A stretch of DNA of 64,000 nt from positions 1 through 64,000 of the forward strand of contig NZ_JACXAF010000006.1 in NCBI RefSeq assembly GCF_014773395.1, given 5' to 3'. The stretch is from Neiella litorisoli. Its GTDB lineage: Bacteria > Pseudomonadota > Gammaproteobacteria > Enterobacterales > Neiellaceae. Below the pieces are notes generated by a model that was not told where the DNA came from, ran no database searches, and saw only the letters and a list, made by a program, of their open reading frames with translations. Position numbers and translations under genes: made by a program. Below, piece after piece: positions 53,163 through 63,571 of this stretch (within the stretch, counting starts at the first letter, position 1; each line of letters opens with the position of its first letter).

Positions 53163-56034
53163 TGTTGATCCTGCTAACACCATCAAACGGATTGCCGCGA
53201 AGGAGATTTCATTGTTTTTTGCATCGCCAATTGCTTACTTGTTTTTGGCGACCTTTGCCGCAATCACTTTATTTGTGTTCTTCTGGGGAGAGTCTTTCTT
53301 TGCCAGAAATATTGCCGATGTTCGGCCCCTGTTCGAATGGATGCCAGTACTACTTATTTTCTTATGTGCGACGTTGACGATGCGTCTATGGAGCGAAGAG
53401 CGGCGTAACGGCACACTGGAGTTTGTGCTCACCCAATCGGTCCCGCTGTGGCACTTTGTGGTTGGAAAATTTTTGGGATGCTTGTTTCTGTTAGGCATCG
53501 CCCTCGCCATTACGGTGCCGGTGCCGATTACGGTGGCAGCCATTGCTGACTTAGATTGGGGGCCGGTTTGGTCAGGCTACATTGCCACCTTATTGCTCGG
53601 TTCGGCTTATCTAAGTATTGGCCTATTCGTGTCCGCTCGTTGTGACAATCAAATCGTCAGCTTGATCAGTGCCGCGGCAATTTGTGGTCTGTTTTATCTG
53701 CTCGGTACTGCCACCATCACTAATTTATTTGGTAATCAGATCGGTGAGTGGCTGCGATTGATTGGCACCGGATCTCGATTTGAATCAATCACTCGCGGGG
53801 TGATTGATTTCAGAGATTTATATTATTACCTCAGTATCATCGCGGTATTTTTAGCGCTGAACACTTGGTCGCTAGAAAAGCTGCGATGGATCGATGGAGA
53901 GCAGCGCAAACATCACAGCATTTGGTCTGCAATCACCGCACTGGTGATCGTCAATGCGTTAGTGGCCAATTTGTGGTTAGGGCAACTCAATAGTGTTCGC
54001 ATTGATGTGACACGAGGTAACCAATACTCCATTTCAGAAGCCACGCAAGGGTATTTGCAACAGCTTCAAGAGCCGCTGTTGGTGAGAGGGTACTTCAGTT
54101 CAAAGACTCACCCGCTGCTTGCTCCTTTAGTGCCGCAAATGCGCGATTTAATTAAAGAGTATGAAATTGCCGGTGAGGGAAAAGTTCGGGTGGAGTTTAT
54201 CGATCCGCTCACCAATCCTGAGCTTGAGCAAGAGGCAAATCAGCAATTCGGCATTCAGCCCGTACCATTTCAAATCGCCGATCGTTACCAATCATCGATT
54301 GTCAGTTCTTACTTCAATGTGCTGGTTCAGTATGGTGATGAACATCAGGTACTCGGATTTCGTGATTTGATTGAAATTCAAGCTCGAAGCGAATCGGATA
54401 TTGATGTTCAGTTGCGCAACCCCGAGCACGACTTAACTCGCGCTATCAAAAAGGTACTGCACAGCTACCAGGCCAGTGGCAATTTGTTTGATACGGTCCA
54501 ACATCAGCTCACCTTTACTGCTTATATCTCTGCAGACGAGCAACTGCCGGTATCGCTGCAAGAGTTTAAATCTGCAGTGCAGGAGGTCACCGAGCAGATA
54601 CAAGGGCAGTCGGGTAACCGTTTGACTGTGAAGTTTATTGAGCCAGAAGCTAATGGTGGCAAAGTGGCTACAGAGATTGCCGAAAATTATGGCTTTAAGC
54701 CGATGGCGGCAAACCTGTTTTCTGATCAGCAATTTTTCTTCTATCTGACGCTAAGCGACGATAAACAGATCGTTCAAATCCCTCTGGACGACCTGAGCCA
54801 AAGTGCATTTGAGAGGAATCTCGATGCTGGCATCAAGCGCTTTGCATCTGGTTTTACCAAAACGGTCGCGTTAGTGACTCCGCAACCCGATTACAGTAAC
54901 CCCTATGGCGGCGGAGCCACTAGCTTTAACCAGTTGGAGCAATTTTTAAGTGCGGACTTAAATGTCATTGATGAAGATTTATCGGATGGCCACATCTCCG
55001 GTGAGGCTGACATTTTGGTACTGGCAGCACCAACAGAACTGGATGAAAAATCACTGTTCGCAGTTGACCAGTTTCTAATGAAAGGCGGCACCGTCATTGC
55101 TGCGACGTCACCGTTTGCCGCAAACCTATCGGCCAGAAGCCTGAGTGTCACTGAGCACCAAAGTGGTCTTGAAGATTGGTTGCGTCACCACGGTTTAGAT
55201 ATTGCTGAACAAATGGTGTTAGATCCGCAAAATTCAGCGTTTCCAGTACCGGTTACGCGCAATGTCGGCGGCTTTAGCCTGCAAGAGATCCGCTTACTGG
55301 ACTATCCATATTTCGCCGATATTCGCGAACAAGGACTCAATAGCGACAACCTGATTAGCGCTGAGTTACCACAAGTAACGATGCCGTGGGCATCACCAAT
55401 TCGGGTGGATGAGGCGAGTAACAGCGAGCGAATGATCATACCGTTATTGCAGACATCGTCAGACTCTTGGCTGTCTGATTCGCTCGACGTGATGCCTAAA
55501 GTGACGTCACAAGGTGTCAACGCCTTTAGCCCAACAGAAGAGCGTGCCAGCCACCTGGTTGCGGTGATTAATCAGGGCCAGTTTGATTCGTATTTTGCAG
55601 GCAAAGAATCTCCTTTGGCCGAGACTGATACCGAGCAAATTGCCGACAATGGTACAGATGATGACAGCTTTGTGATGACTAACGTGTTGGAACAATCGCC
55701 GCAATCGGCGCGAATTATCTTGTTTTCCTCCAACGATTTGTTCGCTGATCAGGTGATTCGAATGCTCGGTAGTGCGCAGCAAACCGATTATCTCCATAGC
55801 ATCCAGATGATGGCGAATGCGATTGATTGGTCTCTTGAGGATGAAGCATTGTTGAGCATTCGCTCGCGCGGTCACTTTAATCGGACATTACCGCCGATGG
55901 AGCAGTCCAGCCAAATGTTCTGGGAATACCTGAATTACGCCTTCGCAGCCATTGCCATTGTCCTGGTGGCACTGTGGGAGCGGCGCAAAAAGGCGATCAA
56001 ACATAAGAAATATCTTGAGCTATTAGCGGTATAG
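53149..56034 (+). CDS. ABC-2 permease fused to GldG-type auxiliary domain
   Basis: 961 residues from ATG 53149, with AGGAGG six bases upstream (a GTG at 53146 is too close). Residues about 20-250 are six membrane segments of an ABC-2 permease (LRLWSEERRNGTLEFVLTQSVPLWHFVVGKF), like GldF. A further membrane helix near 260 leads into a long periplasmic GldG/ABC_transp_aux region (about 290-900; NQYSISEATQGYLQQLQEPLLVRGYFS; ILVLAAPTELDEKSLFAVDQFLMKGG). A C-terminal membrane helix ends in a basic tail. In Bacteroidetes GldF and GldG are separate; fusion is common in proteobacteria. Confidence 0.9.
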   Translation: MPQHNVDPANTIKRIAAKEISLFFASPIAYLFLATFAAITLFVFFWGESFFARNIADVRPLFEWMPVLLIFLCATLTMRLWSEERRNGTLEFVLTQSVPLWHFVVGKFLGCLFLLGIALAITVPVPITVAAIADLDWGPVWSGYIATLLLGSAYLSIGLFVSARCDNQIVSLISAAAICGLFYLLGTATITNLFGNQIGEWLRLIGTGSRFESITRGVIDFRDLYYYLSIIAVFLALNTWSLEKLRWIDGEQRKHHSIWSAITALVIVNALVANLWLGQLNSVRIDVTRGNQYSISEATQGYLQQLQEPLLVRGYFSSKTHPLLAPLVPQMRDLIKEYEIAGEGKVRVEFIDPLTNPELEQEANQQFGIQPVPFQIADRYQSSIVSSYFNVLVQYGDEHQVLGFRDLIEIQARSESDIDVQLRNPEHDLTRAIKKVLHSYQASGNLFDTVQHQLTFTAYISADEQLPVSLQEFKSAVQEVTEQIQGQSGNRLTVKFIEPEANGGKVATEIAENYGFKPMAANLFSDQQFFFYLTLSDDKQIVQIPLDDLSQSAFERNLDAGIKRFASGFTKTVALVTPQPDYSNPYGGGATSFNQLEQFLSADLNVIDEDLSDGHISGEADILVLAAPTELDEKSLFAVDQFLMKGGTVIAATSPFAANLSARSLSVTEHQSGLEDWLRHHGLDIAEQMVLDPQNSAFPVPVTRNVGGFSLQEIRLLDYPYFADIREQGLNSDNLISAELPQVTMPWASPIRVDEASNSERMIIPLLQTSSDSWLSDSLDVMPKVTSQGVNAFSPTEERASHLVAVINQGQFDSYFAGKESPLAETDTEQIADNGTDDDSFVMTNVLEQSPQSARIILFSSNDLFADQVIRMLGSAQQTDYLHSIQMMANAIDWSLEDEALLSIRSRGHFNRTLPPMEQSSQMFWEYLNYAFAAIAIVLVALWERRKKAIKHKKYLELLAV

Positions 56035-56046
56035 GAGGTTAATCAA

Positions 56047-56964
56047 ATGACTCAAAAAATCCCATTGTTGACCGCTTTATTGATTATTCAGGCGATTATC
56101 GCGATTGCGTTATACGCAGTGAACGGAAGCCGTGATTCATCGTTTACGGCGATGCAACTATTGCCGTTTGACAAGCAGCAATTGAATCGCATTGTGATCC
56201 GTGATGATTCGAGCACAGTCGAGCTGATCAAACAGCAGCAGCAGTGGTTGCTAGCAGAGTCCGACGGCGTTCCTATTGAGCAGGCCAAGTTCAATAGTAT
56301 GCTCAATAAGCTTGAACGACTGAATACCACTTGGCCGGTGACAACGACAACGGCAAGTCATCAACGGTTTGAGGTCGCTGATGACAACTTCCGTCGTAAA
56401 ATCACTTTCTATGACGGACAGCAGCAATTGGCCGAGTTATTTGTTGGTACTTCGCCGGGCTTCAAGCAATCGCATCTTCGCTTAGCCGGACAGGACGAAG
56501 TTTATGCATTGGACTTTGCCGCCTACGAGGCATCGGCAACGGCCCGTGCATGGCTTGATAAGTCGGTATTGTCAGTGCCGGGGCTGAATCGGATTAAAGG
56601 CAATGACTTTGATCTGGTGAAAGAGAATGAGCAATGGCATTGGCATAGTGCGCCGCTTGATCTGGACGTTGACCAACAAAAAGCAGAAGCGTTGGCCAGA
56701 GCCATCGCTAACCTTAAGGTGACTGAATATGTTAAGCAGCCTCCTGATTTTGAGCCAGACAGCGCAGTGGAGTTGATCGCGGAAAGTGATCAGAGCTTTA
56801 CCTTTGAATTGTATCAGCATGATGGTGATTACTATGTCACACGAGCGGATCGGCCTCAGGTATTTAAGTTGACTCAGACGCAATATGAGCAACTGTCTGA
56901 ACCCACTTTGAGCAACCTCGCAGCTACCTCGGAAGAGGAACCAAGCGCGACCTCTGATTCGTGA
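56047..56964 (+). CDS. DUF4340-domain protein
   Basis: 305 residues. One N-terminal membrane anchor (LLTALLIIQAIIAIALYAV) and a repeated extracytoplasmic beta-rich region (QLLPFDKQQLNRIVIRDDSSTVELIKQQQQWLLAESDGVPIEQAKFNSML...; NDFDLVKENEQWHW) define DUF4340, which accompanies GldA/GldFG-type ABC systems. It begins 12 bp after the permease stop with its own AGGAGG site, so it is the third member of the complex. Its molecular role is unknown. Confidence 0.87.
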   Translation: MTQKIPLLTALLIIQAIIAIALYAVNGSRDSSFTAMQLLPFDKQQLNRIVIRDDSSTVELIKQQQQWLLAESDGVPIEQAKFNSMLNKLERLNTTWPVTTTTASHQRFEVADDNFRRKITFYDGQQQLAELFVGTSPGFKQSHLRLAGQDEVYALDFAAYEASATARAWLDKSVLSVPGLNRIKGNDFDLVKENEQWHWHSAPLDLDVDQQKAEALARAIANLKVTEYVKQPPDFEPDSAVELIAESDQSFTFELYQHDGDYYVTRADRPQVFKLTQTQYEQLSEPTLSNLAATSEEEPSATSDS

Positions 56965-56969
56965 TTGTT

Positions 56970-56986
56970 TGGGGGCTGTGGCCCCC
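56970..56986 (+). terminator. GC-rich hairpin after the ABC operon
   Basis: Stem GGGGGC/GCCCCC with a TGTG loop just after the DUF4340 stop and between convergent genes. It lacks a T-tract in either direction, so termination is uncertain. Confidence 0.45.
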
Positions 56987-57001
56987 ACATTTGAACGCTG
57001 G

Positions 57002-57607
57002 TTAATGAATGTCGTGCTTTGCGGAAACCACAATGCCCATGGCAGCTAACTGTTTTCGTTGAGTCTCATCATGGCCTTGTTGCCAGCGTTCAATCAATCC
57101 AAAGATTTCCTCTGCATCGTAATTTGACCAGCGGCAACAAACCGTGGCGACTAACTGCAATAACTGAGGAAAGCGTTCTGCCATTTCGCCAAATAGCGCC
57201 GAGCGATGATGTTGGCTACTGCCAAGAGCGTCATATGCGCCACTGCCCATGCCAATAAAATAATCTCGCTTAATGCCTTTTTTTACGTAGTGCTCAGGGA
57301 ACATTGCTCCGAGGAATAAGGCTTTATCACCCAGCTCTCTCAATGTTGCGTGGCGGTGGCGAACCGTTGTGGCGGCAAGGGCTTGTTGGTAGAGCAATGC
57401 CAGTGTGGGTAGCGCTAATGCGCCGCTGTCATCGTATTCAAATAAACGATCGCTTTGGTGGAAGTTGCCAAGGAGTCCAGCGAGATAGTGCAGAACGCTA
57501 GCGGATAACGTTGCAGGCAGCTGCTGTGCTTCCTCTTGGAGTCGAGTTGAAAAGTGTTCAGCCAGTGATTGCTGGCTTATGAGTTTGTTGTCAAAAGTCA
57601 TCGTCAC
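57002..57607 (-). CDS. Uncharacterised protein divergent from groESL
   Basis: 201 residues, soluble, no signal. I do not recognise a named family. The conserved-looking core is TLRELGDKALFLGAMFPEHYVKKGIKRDYFIGMGSGAYDAL, then a helical part rich in aromatic residues (QLLQLVATVCCRWSNYDAEEIFGLIERW). It has a good ribosome site (GAGGGGTG) and shares a 124-bp divergent promoter region with groES. That position suggests a role in or control with the stress cluster; function is otherwise unknown. Confidence 0.75.
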   Translation of the reverse strand: MTMTFDNKLISQQSLAEHFSTRLQEEAQQLPATLSASVLHYLAGLLGNFHQSDRLFEYDDSGALALPTLALLYQQALAATTVRHRHATLRELGDKALFLGAMFPEHYVKKGIKRDYFIGMGSGAYDALGSSQHHRSALFGEMAERFPQLLQLVATVCCRWSNYDAEEIFGLIERWQQGHDETQRKQLAAMGIVVSAKHDIH

Positions 57608-57636
57608 ACCCCTCTAAAAATTTTTTCAAATTTGCT

Positions 57637-57664
57637 CTTGATTCGTTTTTCAGAGTCCTTATTA
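57637..57664 (+). promoter_or_regulatory. Candidate heat-shock-type promoter of groES-groEL
   Basis: CTTGATT (57637-57643), 13 bases, CCTTATTA (57657-57664). The first block is near the sigma-32 -35 element CTTGAAA and the second is a weak match to its -10 CCCCATTA. Read as sigma-70 it is TTGATT-N16-TATTAA. The block CTTGATT plus GTTTTT recurs upstream of hsp20 (59848-59860). Confidence 0.45.
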
Positions 57665-57731
57665 AAGCGTTCGGGAAGATATTTCCTGACATCAACTGTC
57701 TTTGGTTATCAATCATTTTAGGAGGATATTT

Positions 57732-59674
<1,943 letters not shown>

Positions 59675-59683
59675 TTCCTCTCC

Positions 59684-59718
59684 ATAACAACGGAGGGACT
59701 TGCTCCCTCCGTTGTTAT
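59684..59718 (+). terminator. Strong hairpin after groEL
   Basis: A 14-bp perfect stem (ATAACAACGGAGGG with its complement) and 7-base loop, just 10 bp after the stop. It is followed by A rather than T, so it may act as an RNA processing or stabilising structure as much as a terminator. Confidence 0.55.
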
Positions 59719-59847
59719 AAAAAAGTCTTATAGCGATGACAGTTGTTAGAAAAATTTTTTCTTAAAATGGATATTGAATCTGCGGATTGCAGACCTTAAT
59801 TATTGTTGTGAAGACGGGTTGTCTGTAATTTGGAGACCCGCTCTGAC

Positions 59848-59875
59848 TTGATTGTTTTTATCGTATGTTGCTTCT
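59848..59875 (+). promoter_or_regulatory. Candidate promoter of hsp20 with CTTGATT-GTTTTT motif
   Basis: CTTGATTGTTTTT (59848-59860) repeats, with one base less, the CTTGATTCGTTTTT found upstream of groES (57637-57650). It begins 43 bp before the hsp20 ATG. The downstream -10 element is not clear. Confidence 0.4.
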
Positions 59876-59890
59876 TTAGGAGAATGTATT

Positions 59891-60370
59891 ATGAACGCAA
59901 TTGACCTTACTCCCCTATACCGCAGTAGCGTTGGTTTCGATCGGTTAGCCTCGATGCTCAATAGTGCTTTAACCACAGAATCCAGTTCTACCGGTTATCC
60001 CCCTTACAACATCGAAGTACTGGATGAGAACCGCTATGTCATCACCTTGGCTGTGGCTGGTTTTTCACAGGACGAAATTGATATTCAGGTAGAGAAAAGT
60101 GTGCTGACCGTTCGCGGCAATAAAGCCAGCAAAGACGAACGGCGCTATCTCTACCAAGGTATCGCCAATCGGACATTTGAACGTAAGTTCAATCTGGCGG
60201 ATTACGTCGAAGTTACCGGTGCTGATTTGGTTAACGGCTTACTGACCATTGATTTGGTAAAAGAAGTGCCTGAGGCCATGAAGCCAAGAACGATCGCAAT
60301 TAACCAACCTAACAAGGCGATAGAGCACAAATCAGAGCAGCAAGACGCAGATAAAGCGCGAGCTGCTTGA
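59891..60370 (+). CDS. Small heat-shock protein Hsp20 (IbpA-like)
   Basis: 159 residues from ATG 59891, AGGAGA nine bases upstream. The N-terminus LTPLYRSSVGFDRLASMLNS resembles IbpA. The alpha-crystallin domain spans about 35-130 (PPYNIEVLDENRYVITLAVAGFSQDEIDIQVEKSVLTVRGNKA; RTFERKFNLADYVEVTGADLVNGLLTIDL). The C-terminal motif RTIAIN gives the IxI anchor used in oligomer assembly. ATP-independent holdase that passes clients to chaperones. First gene of a likely hsp20-small protein-rpoH unit. Confidence 0.94.
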   Translation: MNAIDLTPLYRSSVGFDRLASMLNSALTTESSSTGYPPYNIEVLDENRYVITLAVAGFSQDEIDIQVEKSVLTVRGNKASKDERRYLYQGIANRTFERKFNLADYVEVTGADLVNGLLTIDLVKEVPEAMKPRTIAINQPNKAIEHKSEQQDADKARAA

Positions 60371-60375
60371 TCAGG

Positions 60376-60398
60376 AATGGGGCCATTACGGCCCCATT
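60376..60398 (+). other. Hairpin between hsp20 and the small exported-protein gene
   Basis: Perfect 9-bp stem AATGGGGCC/GGCCCCATT with loop ATTAC directly after the hsp20 stop. It has no T-run, so it may give partial termination or protect the hsp20 mRNA. Confidence 0.45.
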
Positions 60399-60471
60399 GT
60401 TGCTGCTCTAAGAGTCGACACAAAGCCCAGCATAGTGGCTGATCTAACGCTTCATCGGATGGAGGTTCACC

Positions 60472-60780
60472 ATGAAAAATAGAACAGTGCTTGCAATTCT
60501 TACTGCTACGATAGCCATCGGAACGACAACCATGATTGTTGCCGCGACAGATCACTTGAATGGCAACAATAACGCAGTGGCACCAGCCAAGAAGCAAAGC
60601 CAAACTGTCACCGCAAATCAATATCAAGATTGGCATTATCCGCTGCCAGTTCCGGGAGCAGATTGGTCGTTAGAGCGCTGGTTTCAGAATTACATAGCAA
60701 ACGATCAGACCGCGGCTAACTCGGCATCGCCACAGCAAAAGCAAGCGAGCGACAAGTCACCGCAGGCAGACAACAGCTAA
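60472..60780 (+). CDS. Small exported protein in the stress cluster
   Basis: 102 residues; no family recognised. A hydrophobic N-terminal segment (residues 7-24, LAILTATIAIGTTTMIVAA) is either a signal peptide or a membrane anchor. After a polar linker comes a short aromatic motif, DWHYPLPVPGADWSLERWFQNYI, then a Gln/Ser/Ala-rich tail. The motif suggests a peptide that binds a partner in the periplasm. GGAGG precedes the ATG. It is 16 bp ahead of the RpoH-type sigma gene, so it is co-transcribed with it. Confidence 0.75.
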   Translation: MKNRTVLAILTATIAIGTTTMIVAATDHLNGNNNAVAPAKKQSQTVTANQYQDWHYPLPVPGADWSLERWFQNYIANDQTAANSASPQQKQASDKSPQADNS

Positions 60781-60796
60781 CCGTTTTGGGAGTTCA

Positions 60797-61693
60797 ATGA
60801 TGACGGGCAACAGTTTGGCGGTTAATAGTGACTATTCGATAGCCGGTGGTTTTTCGGCGTACCTCAATTATGCCTATAGCCAGAGACCTCTTAGCATGAC
60901 TGAAGAGCGGGATTTATTTGCCCGCTACGCTGAGCACAATGACTTGGATGCTGCTCGAGCAATCATCCTGTCCCACCTACGTTTTGTTGCGTTTGTGGCA
61001 CGTAGTTTTTCCGGTTACCAACTGCCCTTGGAAGACTTAGTACAAGAAGGCAGTATTGGCTTGATGAAAGCTATTAAACGATTTGATCTCAGCTTTGGCG
61101 TGCGCTTTGCGAGTTTTGCCGTGCACTGGATTAAGGCTGAAATTCAGGAGTACGTCATTAGAAATTGGAAACTGGTTAAAGTCGCGACCACCAAAGCTCA
61201 ACGACGCTTATTCTTTAATCTCCGGGGATTGAAAAATACGCTTGGTTGGATGAACGCTAACGAAATCAAAGAAGTGGCGAATTATCTCGATGTTGATGAA
61301 AGTGATGTGGTTGAAATGGAAAGCCGATTGCGTCAAGCCGATGTCTTTTTTGATCCGTCATTCGGTGAAGCTAAATCGGACGATAGTGGATTAGGTGAAG
61401 GGCAGGCCAAGCTATTAGAAGATAAGTCACCTTGTCCAGAACAGCATTATCTTAAAGAAGATCTGAACAAAAAGTGCCGTCAAAAAATAACCCAATATCT
61501 AGCAACACTAGCTCCTCGCTCCAGAGATATCTTTGTCAGCCGTTGGTTGGTCAACGATGAGAGCCAGCGTTCGCAACTGAAGGAATTGGCGCAAAGGTAC
61601 AACATATCTCCGGAGCGGGTCCGACAAATCGAGTCAGACGTGCTGAATCAATTAAGGCAACACCTCAAAAAGGAAAAAATTTCATTGGTGTAG
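60797..61693 (+). CDS. RpoH-type (sigma-32) heat-shock sigma factor paralogue
   Basis: 298 residues. Region 2 is present (LVQEGSIGLMKAIKRFDLSFGVRFASFAVHWIKAEIQEYVIRNWKLVKVATT). The RpoH box QRRLFFNLR at 135-143 marks this as a sigma-32 relative. Region 4.2 (LKELAQRYNISPERVRQIESDVLNQLRQHL) is complete. It differs from typical RpoH by an acidic insert around 195-220. Located behind hsp20 and an exported protein, so it probably directs transcription of this chaperone island. The main rpoH, normally next to ftsX, is expected elsewhere. Confidence 0.9.
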   Translation: MMTGNSLAVNSDYSIAGGFSAYLNYAYSQRPLSMTEERDLFARYAEHNDLDAARAIILSHLRFVAFVARSFSGYQLPLEDLVQEGSIGLMKAIKRFDLSFGVRFASFAVHWIKAEIQEYVIRNWKLVKVATTKAQRRLFFNLRGLKNTLGWMNANEIKEVANYLDVDESDVVEMESRLRQADVFFDPSFGEAKSDDSGLGEGQAKLLEDKSPCPEQHYLKEDLNKKCRQKITQYLATLAPRSRDIFVSRWLVNDESQRSQLKELAQRYNISPERVRQIESDVLNQLRQHLKKEKISLV

Positions 61694-61696
61694 CGA

Positions 61697-62659
61697 CTAA
61701 AGCCAGCGTTTACGCCTGAACAATATCAACAATGCCGAGGCCATGAATGCCATAAAGCCCCACAGTACAAAGTAGCCGTACTTGAATGACAACTCGGGGA
61801 TATGCTCGAAATTCATTCCATAGATCCCGGCGATAAAAGTCAGCGGAACAAAAATTGCCGAGACCACAGTCAGTAGCTGCATGGTTTTGTTGAGTTGGTG
61901 TGAGCTGAGCGAAATGTAGCCCTCAATCAAATCGCCACACAAATCGTAGTACAAAGCCGTTAGGCTTTCTAAACGCTCGAACTTGTCATAGACGTCACGA
62001 AAGCTGTGCTTGACCTCCGTGTCGTCCATACTGAAATGGTTAATGTCGCCGGTTAAAATCTGGCGCACCAGTTTGACGTGATAAGACTTGATGCGATGCA
62101 GTTTGCGCAGGTGCGATTTCAGGATGATTAGGCGGTTCATGAGCTCATCGTTGGAGCGAGTGAGCATGGCATCTTCTAATTCGCTGATTTCATCCTCGGC
62201 TTCCAATACGGACTCGGTGTAGCGAATGGCCGACGCATTCAATATTTTGCTAAGCAATAACGCCGGTGATTGAACATAGTGAGCAAGCTGCTCGTCTTGC
62301 CACATGGCTTCAACGCCAAGCGATGGCTCAGTGCGTCGGGTAATCAAAATTCTATCGCCGACAAATGCCGATAGCGCCATGGTTTTTACATCAAGCAGTT
62401 CTTCAGTTTTGCTGAATCCTCGGTACAGCACCAAACTCAAGTGATCAAAGCTTTCTACTTTCGGTGGCCGGCGGTCACGTTGGGCATCTTCAATTGCTAG
62501 AGTATGACAACCGAGCTCAGCAAGCAATGCCCGCTCCTGCTCTTTCGGTTCCCGGACAAAATCAATCCAAATGAAACCGCTATCGTTTTGCCATTGCTTG
62601 ATTAACTGCTCATCACCCATGGTGATTGATTGCTCAGAAAAATAGGCTACTCGTATCAA
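61697..62659 (-). CDS. corA: CorA-family magnesium/divalent cation transporter
   Basis: 320 residues from TTG 62659 (MIRVAYFSEQS), seven bases after GAGGG; TTG 62665 and ATG 62620 are alternatives. A large cytoplasmic domain is followed by two C-terminal helices joined by the selectivity motif YGMNF (FIAGIYGMNFEHIPE), then a basic tail FRRKRWL. Typical CorA length. Convergent with the sigma gene, 3 bp apart. Confidence 0.93.
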   Translation of the reverse strand: MIRVAYFSEQSITMGDEQLIKQWQNDSGFIWIDFVREPKEQERALLAELGCHTLAIEDAQRDRRPPKVESFDHLSLVLYRGFSKTEELLDVKTMALSAFVGDRILITRRTEPSLGVEAMWQDEQLAHYVQSPALLLSKILNASAIRYTESVLEAEDEISELEDAMLTRSNDELMNRLIILKSHLRKLHRIKSYHVKLVRQILTGDINHFSMDDTEVKHSFRDVYDKFERLESLTALYYDLCGDLIEGYISLSSHQLNKTMQLLTVVSAIFVPLTFIAGIYGMNFEHIPELSFKYGYFVLWGFMAFMASALLILFRRKRWL

Positions 62660-62696
62660 GGCCAAGCCCTCTTATTCATTGTTCGAACCGGCGGTA

Positions 62697-63512
62697 TCAT
62701 GGCGCAGGTTGTTCAGGTTGAATTTCATGCCACAAGCGAAGAAAGGCGCGGGTGGCTTGTTGTTGTAACTCGCCAACCTGCTCGGTTGGGCAAAACAGCG
62801 TAATGGTGAGCTTATTTTTGCCCAGCTCTGTGGTACTCAGGTTAATCGAGGGTGCGACTTGAGTCGCTTCCACATCCATGCGCTGGTGGAGAAAGCCAGA
62901 GTAACGGCTGGCGGTTTCCCGAAATGGTTCGACTAGCGTTTCTAATTCGCGCTGCAGGGGCTCAAAAATCGGTTCAATATTGACGTTGGCTTCACGTACA
63001 ACACTGAAACTGTGCATCACATAACGGCGCATAAAATTGAGGTTTTTGGCGGGATACAACAGCAGCGTGTTGTTGGGAATGTAGAGGGTTTTACCGGTGT
63101 AACTGTAATCGCCGGCGACATTGACCTCCTGAATGGTCGTTTTCACCCAATCAACGTCGACGACCTGACCGGTCAGGCCATTGATATCAACCCAGTCGCC
63201 AATGCGGAATTGGCGGTTTAAGCTCCACACGAAAAAGCCCAGCAAACACTGTAGAAATTCTTTGGTGGCAACGACAATGGCGACCATAAAAGCCGCCAGC
63301 GACAGCGCCACATTTTGCAATTCAGAAAGCCAGATAAAGCCAATTAGCAGGACAATCATCAACGAGCTGACGTTTCTGATTGTGCTTGCGCGATTCAGCT
63401 GTTCGCTCGGCTCCATGTCTTTTAAAAAGTAGCTGAACGTGACTTTCCTAAGCAGGTAGACGGTAAGTAACAAACCAATACTCAGGGCAATTTTAACGAG
63501 CGTTTCGGTCAC
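62697..63512 (-). CDS. MscS-family mechanosensitive-channel-like protein
   Basis: 271 residues from GTG 63512 (AAGGAG seven bases upstream). Three predicted membrane helices precede an MscS core with diverged TM3 (LAAFMVAIVVATKEFLQCLLGFFVWSLNRQFRIGDWVDINGLTGQVVDVDW) and the beta domain (TLYIPNNTLLLYPAKNL). The pore helix is not the canonical glycine/alanine pattern of MscS, so it belongs to a different branch and may not be a tension-gated channel. 37 bp upstream of corA in the same orientation. Confidence 0.85.
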   Translation of the reverse strand: MTETLVKIALSIGLLLTVYLLRKVTFSYFLKDMEPSEQLNRASTIRNVSSLMIVLLIGFIWLSELQNVALSLAAFMVAIVVATKEFLQCLLGFFVWSLNRQFRIGDWVDINGLTGQVVDVDWVKTTIQEVNVAGDYSYTGKTLYIPNNTLLLYPAKNLNFMRRYVMHSFSVVREANVNIEPIFEPLQRELETLVEPFRETASRYSGFLHQRMDVEATQVAPSINLSTTELGKNKLTITLFCPTEQVGELQQQATRAFLRLWHEIQPEQPAP

Positions 63513-63571
63513 CAACAGGCTCCTTGTTGTGCGGTGTTAATAGGGGTTAATTGTGCGCTTAGTTTGCTGAA

